Assembly: GCA_024276295.1 (NCBI GenBank)
Contig: JAJRXN010000136.1
Span: 1 to 5,175 of the forward strand
Direction of reading: 5' to 3'
Source: Acidobacteriota bacterium
GTDB lineage: Bacteria > Acidobacteriota > Polarisedimenticolia > J045
DNA length: 5,175 nt
Of the stretch, positions 1 through 5,175 are shown piece after piece (positions within the stretch are counted from its first letter, which is position 1; the number at the start of each line of letters is the position of its first letter). Made by a program: the position numbers and the translations under genes. The notes beneath the pieces were generated by a model, which saw nothing but the letters and a program-made list of their open reading frames with translations, searched no databases and was not told the DNA's origin.

Positions 1-520
1 CCGGAGGCACGTCCGGAGTGCGTCGGGTGTCGACCTCCCAGCGCCCCTGCCAGACCTTCCGGAGCCGCCCCGGACCGTCGACCGCCCACACCTCGGCGAA
101 ACGGTCGCGACTCACGTCGTCGAGCGCCCGGTCCCACGTGAGGATCAGCTCCGAGCCGCCGTCACCATCGAGATCGACGGCGGTGATCTCCGCCGAATGG
201 GCCGGCTGTCCGGTATCACGGCCTACGTGGCGCGACCAGAGCAGCGTGCCGCCCCCCTCCGCGTCGGGAGAGCCGATGATGCCGAGGATCACCTCCACGG
301 CCCGCGCTGCGTCCTGCGCGCCGGTCAGGGCCTCGACGAGGACGAGACCTTCCTTGACGCGATCGCCGTCGAGATCCGCCTTGCTCTCGGTGACGGTCAG
401 CCGCAGGTTGTTCGGCACGCGGCGCGGATCCTCCGGAAGCGGCCCCGGCCGGCGGCCGGACGCCACGGACGGCAGCGCCATCGGCAGGCAGAACAGGACA
501 GCGAGGACGAAGCGGCGCAT
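1..520 (-). CDS. Secreted FG-GAP/VCBS-repeat-like protein, 3' end outside window
   Basis: This gene starts at 520 and runs off the left edge of the window, so only 173 residues are seen and no stop codon is present. The first 20 residues form a signal peptide: MRR, then a hydrophobic stretch, with likely cleavage after SVA. The one cysteine, C11, lies in the hydrophobic core without a lipobox, so a lipoprotein is unlikely. Two segments, around residues 49-62 and 115-127, carry DLDGD followed by acidic and hydrophobic residues; the second reads AVDLDGDGGSELIL. This is the pattern of FG-GAP/VCBS repeats, which form beta-propeller blades whose Asp-rich loops often bind calcium. The start is supported by GGAG at 527-530 on the minus strand, 6 nt before the ATG. 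It is divergent from the thioredoxin gene. The likely role is an exported, possibly surface or periplasmic, protein of unknown function. The motif class is fairly secure; the family is not identified. Confidence 0.72.
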   Translation of the reverse strand, partial: MRRFVLAVLFCLPMALPSVASGRRPGPLPEDPRRVPNNLRLTVTESKADLDGDRVKEGLVLVEALTGAQDAARAVEVILGIIGSPDAEGGGTLLWSRHVGRDTGQPAHSAEITAVDLDGDGGSELILTWDRALDDVSRDRFAEVWAVDGPGRLRKVWQGRWEVDTRRTPDVPP

Positions 521-658
521 CGCGTTCTCCACGGCTCGGGACGCGACCGGAGCGGAGCCCGGATCGCGCCATCCCGAAGCCAATATAGCGCCCCCGCACC
601 ACGCGCACCCTGCGCCCGATTCGGCCATAATCGGGGCGCTGTCCCATGTGGAGGATCG
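521..658. promoter_or_regulatory. Divergent intergenic region with weak promoter-like elements and an inverted repeat
   Basis: These 138 bp separate two divergently transcribed genes and should hold both promoters. On the plus strand CATAAT at 626-631 resembles a -10 box, 27 nt before the thioredoxin start codon. On the minus strand TATATT at 587-582 could be a -10 for the FG-GAP-like gene. Neither has a recognisable -35 hexamer at the usual distance. An exact 8-bp inverted repeat, AGCGCCCC at 587-594 and GGGGCGCT at 633-640, flanks the centre of the region; it could be an operator or chance in GC-rich DNA. The promoter assignment is inference from position and weak consensus matches. Confidence 0.3.
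650..654 (+). promoter_or_regulatory. Ribosome binding site that sets the thioredoxin start
   Basis: GGAGG lies 4 nt before the ATG at 659 and 13 nt before the next in-frame ATG at 668. The first spacing is short but usable and the second is long. Starting at 659 also gives the signal peptide a positive n-region (Arg2). This supports 659 over the in-frame upstream extension, which would bury the signal peptide. Confidence 0.6.
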
Positions 659-1450
659 ATGCGAGCCATGACCGCAATCGCGACATCGGCGGCCGCCCTG
701 GCGCTTCTCGCCATCGCGCCGGCGCGACCGGCACTCGCCGGCGAAGTCGAGTGGATCCGGGACATCCGCCAGGCCCTGGAGGCGGCGCAGGAAGCCGGCG
801 CCCCCGTCATCGTGGACTTCTGGGCCGTCTGGTGCGCCCCATGCCAGATGATGGAGCAGACGACCTGGAACCAGCCGGAGGTCATCGACGCGCTCGACGG
901 GTTCGTCCCGCTCAAGGTCAACTTCGATGCGCAGACGGTCTTCGTCAGGCGCCATCGCGTCGAGGCGATCCCGGTCGTGCTGTTTCTCGACGAGGACGGC
1001 GAGGAACTCGCCCGCCACGTCGGCCTGGCCGGCCCCGGCGACGTCGCCCGACTGGCCGGCGCCGTGCAGGCGGGCTACGCGGAGTACCGCCGGGCGCTTT
1101 CCGGCGGTGACGCCGATACGCTGCTCGCCGCGGCGGACTATCTTGCCGGGCTCGAGCAGCCCCGCCGCGCGGCGACGCTGCTCGAAGACGGCCTCGAGCG
1201 TGCGGAGGCGGAGCGACGACCGGAACTCGAACTCCGGGCCGGCGAACTGCTGCTCGGTGCGGACGACGCGCGGGCGGCGGCCCGCTGGTTCGAGCGCGCC
1301 GCCGAGGAGGCCCCGGCGGAGGACCCGCTCGCCGGCCGCGCCCTGGCCGGCCTGGTGCGGGCCGAGCGAGCACGAGGCCGGGACCGCGCCGCGAGGAAGA
1401 CGCTCGAGGAACTCAGGCGCCGTTTCCCGGAGCTGGCCGCGGAACTCTGA
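659..1450 (+). CDS. Exported thioredoxin-fold protein with C-terminal TPR-like helices
   Basis: A 263-residue protein with a signal peptide (residues 1-27, Ala-rich core, cleavage after ALA), so it probably acts in the periplasm. Residues about 30-135 form a thioredoxin domain: DFWAVWCAPC with the CxxC pair at C59 and C62, then the usual cis-proline at P105 in AIPVVLFL. The Cys-to-Pro spacing of 46 residues is close to that of classical thioredoxin. The segment after the active site (TTWNQPEVIDAL, then VPLKVNFD) resembles the Thioredoxin_7/DsbD-gamma-like group. Residues about 140-263 are almost entirely Ala/Glu/Arg/Leu-rich amphipathic helices spaced like two or three degenerate TPR units, suggesting a partner-binding arm. 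Thioredoxin plus TPR is also the layout of cytoplasmic CnoX/YbbN, but here there is a signal peptide and an intact CxxC. It likely reduces or isomerises disulfides; its partner is unknown. It converges on the TonB receptor gene with a 9-bp gap. Confidence 0.87.
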   Translation: MRAMTAIATSAAALALLAIAPARPALAGEVEWIRDIRQALEAAQEAGAPVIVDFWAVWCAPCQMMEQTTWNQPEVIDALDGFVPLKVNFDAQTVFVRRHRVEAIPVVLFLDEDGEELARHVGLAGPGDVARLAGAVQAGYAEYRRALSGGDADTLLAAADYLAGLEQPRRAATLLEDGLERAEAERRPELELRAGELLLGADDARAAARWFERAAEEAPAEDPLAGRALAGLVRAERARGRDRAARKTLEELRRRFPELAAEL

Positions 1451-1458
1451 GGCTCCGG
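1427..1458. terminator. Possible weak bidirectional hairpin at the convergent gene ends
   Basis: CCGGAGC at 1427-1433 pairs perfectly with GCTCCGG at 1452-1458 around an 18-nt loop that includes the thioredoxin stop codon. It is the only obvious hairpin at the junction of the two convergent genes. The stem is short, the loop long, and no U-tract follows on either strand, so it may be coincidental. Confidence 0.22.
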
Positions 1459-1459
1459 T

Positions 1460-3574
1460 TCAGCGCGAGTCGAACGTCCAGGCGAGGCCGACGTACTGGT
1501 ACCGGCCGCGCAGCGGCCCCCACGTGTAGTCGGTCGACGGGTCGGCCAGGTCGCTCTGGACGTAGCGTCCGATGTTGTCCGCCCCGACGAACAGCTCGAC
1601 CCCGGCGGCGATTCGTTGCGCAAGCCGCATGTTGACGGTCCAGAATGCCTCGGTGCGCCGGAACGCGATCTCGTCCTCCGAACCGAAGCCGACCGGCACG
1701 AACGACTGGATCAGCATCGTCCCGGTGCGCTGGCCGGTGATGCTCGCCGAAAAGCCGGAGCGGTGCGTCGCGAAGTCGAACCCTACCACCAGCGAATCGC
1801 GCGGAACGTACGGAATCTCGTCGCTGACGAAGTCGCGCTCTTCCGGCAGGTTGGACTGGTTGAGGATGATCGCCGGGATGACATCCCCGTCGGTGCGGTT
1901 CGTGGTGTCGGTGAACGAGTACGAGAGCTTGAACGACAGCGTCGGCGACAGGTCGGCGCGGAGCTGCGTACCGAACGAGACGAGCCGCGCCCGCGGCACG
2001 TTGACGTTCTGGTACGTCGGCTGGTAGCGCGACGAGAGAGTGACCATCTTGAGGGCGAGATCGTCGAAGTCGTTGACGAACACCGAGCCGGTCACCTGCA
2101 GGCTGGCCCGCGGCTGCCAGGTCGCCTCGACCCCGTACGCCCACGAGCGCTCGATCGACAGGCCGCGATTGCCCCGGAAACGGCGCCCGCAGCAGACCTC
2201 GTCGTACGTCGGCTCGGGCAGCCTGTAGCCGGCACCGGCGGAAAGGCGGATGATCCAGGCGTCGTTCGGCGTGAGCTGGAGGCCCAGCCGCGGCAGGACG
2301 CGGCTTCCGGTCGGCAGGTCCAGCGCCGCCCAGGCGTCCCGGACACCTTGCGACTCGTACTCGAAGACCTCGTCGAAGTTGTCCGTGTAGCCGTAGTCGA
2401 CGAAGCGCGCGCCGGCCTGCAGGCTGACCCTCGACGAGAACGTGTGCTCGATCTCCGCGAAGGCCGACGTCTCGGTGATCGTCTCGGTGCTGGCCCGGGT
2501 GAAGACCTCCTCGAACGGCAACCCCTTGAAGACCTGGAACAGGTTCTTCCGCACGTCGACGACGGACATCTTGCGCCGGGTCCACGATGCGCCGGCCCGC
2601 ACCTCGGTGGCGAAGCCGAACGTCCGCGACCAGCGGGCGTAGGCATGCCCCAGCTTGTCCTTGATGTCGTACGAGGGGAAGTACTGCCGCTCCGGCTGAG
2701 GAAGCGTGAACGGGATCGTCTCCTCGATCACCTGGAACCGGTCGCTGAACATCGCGCCGGCCTCGACCAGCGAACCGTCACCGAGCAGGCCGTCGTACTG
2801 CAGATCGTACTGCTTGCGGCCGAAGTCGACGTTCTCGAGATTCCACAGTCCGTACGACTGCTCGTAGGCCGCGCGACCCTCGAGCTGCTCTTCCTGGTAG
2901 TCGGACGCGCCGACTCTCAGATGATGCTCCCTGCCGAGACGGATCCCGGCCCGGGCCTCGATCGTGTAGCGGTCGGACGACGGCATGTCCGGCGTCGTGT
3001 CCTCGTCGGCGAAGACGCGCTCGCTCTCCGACCACGTCAGCGCCAGGTTGCCGGAGAACCAGCCGGCGGCGCCGGAGACGTCGGCCCGGGCGCCGCCCCA
3101 GCCATAGCTTCCCCGATCGGCGCTGGCCCGCACCTGCAGCCCCGGCGCGGGGCGCCGGCGCTCGATGTCGACCTCGCCGCCGATCGCGCCGGCCTCGAGG
3201 CTGCCCGCCGCGGCGCCCCGGCGAATCGAGACGTTGTCGATCAGCGTCGGCGGCATCACCGACAGCAGGTAGACCTGCGGAAGCCCCGAGGGAACCGGCA
3301 TCCCGTCACAGGTCACCGCGATGTGGTCGTTGCCCAGGCCGCCGAGCGAGAGGTCGGCGCTGTTGCAGTTGGTGCACATCGTCTGGACGGTCAGTCCGCC
3401 CTCGCCCTGGATCGACTGCGTCAGCGACGACTCGGTGGCGTCGCTCTCGCGCTTTCCTTCGTCGTCGGGTGCCGCGGTCGCGGAACCCGCCCGGTCGGTC
3501 CCGGCCGGTTCGCCGGCATGGACCGCCGGTGCCATGACAACGAGCAGGGCGAGCAGAACGGCAACTCGGCGCAT
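1460..3574 (-). CDS. TonB-dependent outer-membrane receptor with CTNC plug motif
   Basis: A 704-residue outer-membrane receptor expected to import a ligand using TonB/ExbB/ExbD energy. Residues 1-20 are a signal peptide (cleavage after VHA). A low-complexity linker leads into the plug domain (about 50-140), recognisable from LSLGGLGNDHIAVTCDGMPV, the IDNVSIRRGAAAGSLEAGAIGG segment (positions 112-133) and VDIE. I see no clear TonB box and no carboxypeptidase-like N-terminal domain. Residues about 145-704 alternate like a 22-strand barrel, with the GYRLPEPTYDE region (449-459), a late SIERSWAYGVEATW strand (473-486), and a closing strand YVGLAWTF followed by DSR. The five cysteines are unusual: C67 and C70 (CTNC), C89 just before the plug DGMP, and adjacent C461-C462 in the barrel. 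The start at 3574 is chosen for its signal peptide and AGGAG; a longer in-frame start at 3733 would overlap the upstream gene. The substrate is not determined; a soft metal or thiol ligand is a guess from the cysteines. Confidence 0.93.
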   Translation of the reverse strand: MRRVAVLLALLVVMAPAVHAGEPAGTDRAGSATAAPDDEGKRESDATESSLTQSIQGEGGLTVQTMCTNCNSADLSLGGLGNDHIAVTCDGMPVPSGLPQVYLLSVMPPTLIDNVSIRRGAAAGSLEAGAIGGEVDIERRRPAPGLQVRASADRGSYGWGGARADVSGAAGWFSGNLALTWSESERVFADEDTTPDMPSSDRYTIEARAGIRLGREHHLRVGASDYQEEQLEGRAAYEQSYGLWNLENVDFGRKQYDLQYDGLLGDGSLVEAGAMFSDRFQVIEETIPFTLPQPERQYFPSYDIKDKLGHAYARWSRTFGFATEVRAGASWTRRKMSVVDVRKNLFQVFKGLPFEEVFTRASTETITETSAFAEIEHTFSSRVSLQAGARFVDYGYTDNFDEVFEYESQGVRDAWAALDLPTGSRVLPRLGLQLTPNDAWIIRLSAGAGYRLPEPTYDEVCCGRRFRGNRGLSIERSWAYGVEATWQPRASLQVTGSVFVNDFDDLALKMVTLSSRYQPTYQNVNVPRARLVSFGTQLRADLSPTLSFKLSYSFTDTTNRTDGDVIPAIILNQSNLPEERDFVSDEIPYVPRDSLVVGFDFATHRSGFSASITGQRTGTMLIQSFVPVGFGSEDEIAFRRTEAFWTVNMRLAQRIAAGVELFVGADNIGRYVQSDLADPSTDYTWGPLRGRYQYVGLAWTFDSR

Positions 3575-3582
3575 CGTCTCGA

Positions 3583-3588
3583 TCTCCT
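3583..3588 (-). promoter_or_regulatory. Ribosome binding site that sets the TonB receptor start
   Basis: On the minus strand AGGAGA lies 8 nt before the ATG at 3574. This good Shine-Dalgarno match, directly before the codons of a textbook signal peptide, decides the start against the in-frame extension to 3733. Confidence 0.75.
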
Positions 3589-3611
3589 GGAAGACGCTCG
3601 ACAGGACAGAC

Positions 3612-3646
3612 CGCGCGCCGCGAGGGCCGAAGCCCCACGGCGCGCG
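3612..3646 (-). terminator. UUCG-capped hairpin between the redoxin fusion and the TonB receptor
   Basis: Read on the minus strand, a 9-bp stem (CGCGCGCCG with CGGCGCGCG, at 3646-3638 and 3620-3612) continues, after a small UG/UCG internal loop, into GGGC-UUCG-GCCC. A C(UUCG)G tetraloop is exceptionally stable. The hairpin begins 13 nt after the redoxin stop codon and ends 37 nt before the receptor ATG. The sequence after it (GTCTGTCCTGTC) is only moderately T-rich, so it may be a partial terminator or an mRNA-stabilising or processing element that lowers receptor expression relative to the upstream gene, rather than a full stop. Confidence 0.5.
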
Positions 3647-3659
3647 TCGTGGTCGGGAA

Positions 3660-5175
3660 TCAGTGCAGGCAGGTGTCAGTGGCTCCGACCAGCTTGTCCA
3701 GCTTGCTGCGGATCGTGTCCTCCGGATATCCACCCGTGGAGTAGACGACTCGCAGGCCGGTGTCGAGGATCACGTTGGTCGGCACGGCGTTGAACTTGTC
3801 GTACAGCGGCCACGCCGTCCGGCTCTTGTCTGGATTCAGCTCGTCGGCCCAGCAGGGGAACGTGTGATCCGGATTCGGATCGTCACGGTCGCTCCAGTTG
3901 CGGCACTCCGCCGGGCAGGGCCTGCCGTACCAGTCCGGACCGTTGGACTCCTCGTCCATCAGCACGGTCAGCACCTGGACGCCGCGGTCCTTGTAGTCCT
4001 GGTTGAGGTTCTCGAGCACGTCCGCCTCGGCCTGACATGGCCCGCACCACCAGGCGGAGAAGTCGAGCATCATGACCTGTCCACGGAACTCGTACAGCGA
4101 GTGCGTCTCGCCGTGCTCGTCCTTCAGCGTGAAGTCCTGGCCGCAGGTCCACAGGTTGTAGTCCGGAGCGCCGTGGTAGCCGATCGTCTCGCACAGATCG
4201 GTCACCGCCGGCCCCGGACGGACCGTACCGTCGCTGGCCTGTCCGAGCGTTCCCTCGAGGTTGGCGCTGCGCGCCGAGACGAGGAAGTACCTGTTGCCGG
4301 TCCCGGCATCGAAGGTCGCCTCGCGCAGCGCGTCGTTGACCGCCTGGCCCGGAACGCCATCGAGCCCGCTGACCGGATTGTGGCTGTAGAAGCTGCCGAG
4401 CGTCCCCATCCAGACGGTGTACTCCCGCTCGGGCTGCAGCGGGTCGGTCCCGTCGTCACGCGGCTGCCGGGCGTCGTCGCGCAGGTCCTCCCAGCGCAGT
4501 ACGACCTCGGTGTCGGTCGCGCCTTTCTTCACCGAGACCGGGAACAGGCTTCCCGCCGCCACCTCGCGCGGACCGATCTCGGCATCGTAGACGACGCGGT
4601 AGAGAGCACCGCTGGTGCCGCCGCCGTTGTCGGCCACGGCGTAGAGGAAGCCGTCCGAGCCGGCCATCACCGCACGCCAGCCGGTCGGGCAGTCCGGCAG
4701 GGCCGACGCGTCGAAGAAGGTCGTCCAGGTGGACAGCGCCGTCGGGTCCGCCGGGTCGAGCACGGCGCGCACGATGCCGGTGTCCGGTCCGGCGGCCATG
4801 AACAGGTTCCCGTCGTACGATTCGTCCGGCTCGTCGATGCCGGCCGCACCGGCAGAACCGCAGGCGTCGTCTCCGGCGGGAACACCACCAGGGCAGTACT
4901 CGGCCATCTCGTCGCGGAACTCGCAGAACGAATTCTCGCTGAACAGCCCGAACGTGACGTCGGTCCGTGGCGGGCAGTCGGCATTCGACGTGCACGGCAG
5001 GCCGTTGTTGGCCGACCCGACGCAGGTGCCCTCTGCGTTGTCGTCGACGCGACGCGCGCCGGGGTACTCGTCGGGACCGAGCCGGTCGCCATCGGAGTCC
5101 ACGCCGTCCGAGGCCGCGTCCGGGAAGGCGCCGGCCGCGAACACCGACAGGCCGGCGGCGCCGATCGGCGGATCC
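3660..5175 (-). CDS. Large probably secreted fusion: beta-propeller-like and FN3-like segments with C-terminal TlpA-type redoxin, 5' end outside window
   Basis: The frame is open from 5174 to the stop at 3660-3662, giving 504 visible residues. No stop, signal peptide or ribosome binding site is seen at the right edge, so the true start is probably outside the window; GTG at 5144 is only a fallback. Visible residues 14-40 hold a DSDGD calcium-loop-like motif, followed by a Cys cluster of CVGSANNGLPC type (C51, C61, C67, then C84, C94, C105). Residues about 119-197 look like the end of a beta-propeller (GSDGFLYAVADNGGGTSGAL, then YRVVYD), reminiscent of glucose/sorbosone dehydrogenase-like propellers. 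Residues about 210-321 are FN3-like. Residues about 335-495 are a redoxin domain: FTLKDEHGETHSLYEFRGQV, active site WWCGPC (C377, C380), and cis-Pro P465 in AVPTNVIL. The 88-residue Cys-to-Pro distance exceeds that of ResA-type proteins owing to an insertion carrying C420, C424 and C441. The likely role is extracytoplasmic disulfide reduction or exchange at or outside the envelope. It lies 85 bp upstream of the TonB receptor, same strand. Confidence 0.82.
   Translation of the reverse strand, partial: DPPIGAAGLSVFAAGAFPDAASDGVDSDGDRLGPDEYPGARRVDDNAEGTCVGSANNGLPCTSNADCPPRTDVTFGLFSENSFCEFRDEMAEYCPGGVPAGDDACGSAGAAGIDEPDESYDGNLFMAAGPDTGIVRAVLDPADPTALSTWTTFFDASALPDCPTGWRAVMAGSDGFLYAVADNGGGTSGALYRVVYDAEIGPREVAAGSLFPVSVKKGATDTEVVLRWEDLRDDARQPRDDGTDPLQPEREYTVWMGTLGSFYSHNPVSGLDGVPGQAVNDALREATFDAGTGNRYFLVSARSANLEGTLGQASDGTVRPGPAVTDLCETIGYHGAPDYNLWTCGQDFTLKDEHGETHSLYEFRGQVMMLDFSAWWCGPCQAEADVLENLNQDYKDRGVQVLTVLMDEESNGPDWYGRPCPAECRNWSDRDDPNPDHTFPCWADELNPDKSRTAWPLYDKFNAVPTNVILDTGLRVVYSTGGYPEDTIRSKLDKLVGATDTCLH

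Noticed and set aside
197..658. N-terminal extension of the thioredoxin gene to 197
   Set aside because: It runs antisense through the FG-GAP-like gene and buries the signal peptide; GGAGG points to the ATG at 659.
18..671. A 217-residue plus-strand open frame at the left edge
   Set aside because: Its translation is Ser/Arg/Thr-rich low-complexity sequence antisense to the gene with DxDGD motifs; no independent support.
3575..3733. N-terminal extension of the TonB receptor to an in-frame start at 3733
   Set aside because: It would overlap the end of the redoxin gene and place the signal peptide 53 residues inside the protein; the ATG at 3574 has a good ribosome binding site.
1616..3793. A 725-residue open frame on the plus strand across the receptor gene
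   Set aside because: It is the antisense shadow of the TonB receptor. The translation is rich in Arg, Val and Asp with no domain motif or signal peptide, whereas the minus strand shows clear plug and barrel features. Long antisense frames are expected at this GC content.
5142..5144. GTG at 5144 as the true start of the redoxin fusion
   Set aside because: The frame stays open to the window edge (reading DPPIGAAGLS upstream), there is no convincing ribosome binding site, and no signal peptide follows, although the protein looks exported. A 5'-truncated gene is the better reading.
1..5175. tRNA or rRNA genes, CRISPR arrays, insertion sequences, attachment sites
   Set aside because: I looked for direct repeats, terminal inverted repeats, transposase motifs and cloverleaf-like segments and saw none; nearly all of the window is covered by four protein-coding genes.

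Overview
The window looks like chromosomal DNA from a high-GC Gram-negative bacterium (about two thirds G+C by eye). An outer-membrane TonB-dependent receptor is present, and three of the four proteins show or imply export. The last gene joins a Cys-rich motif, a beta-propeller-like segment, a fibronectin-III-like segment and a redoxin. I associate that architecture with large secreted proteins of Acidobacteriota, Myxococcota and related environmental lineages, but the phylum is an inference. I saw no RNA gene, mobile element or CRISPR array.

Layout. Positions 1-520 (minus) hold the first 173 residues of a secreted protein with two DxDGD (FG-GAP/VCBS-type) motifs; its 3' end lies outside the window. 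A 138-bp divergent intergenic region (521-658) follows. Positions 659-1450 (plus) encode an exported thioredoxin (WCAPC) with a TPR-like helical C-terminus. It converges, with a 9-bp gap, on a 704-residue TonB-dependent receptor at 1460-3574 (minus). Upstream of the receptor on the same strand, after an 85-bp gap containing a strong UUCG-capped hairpin, lies a large redoxin fusion at 3660-5175 (minus), whose N-terminus lies beyond the window.

How they may work together. The receptor is unusually cysteine-bearing for an outer-membrane barrel: a CTNC motif and a third Cys in the plug, plus an adjacent Cys pair in the barrel. It is flanked on both sides by proteins with thioredoxin-type CxxC active sites. 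This suggests a small envelope locus in which thiol chemistry matters, either to maintain the receptor cysteines or because the substrate is a thiol-binding (soft) metal or thiol compound. The arrangement is seen directly; the functional link is inference. No HMA-domain protein, P-type ATPase, ExbB/ExbD or TonB gene is present in the window to settle the substrate.
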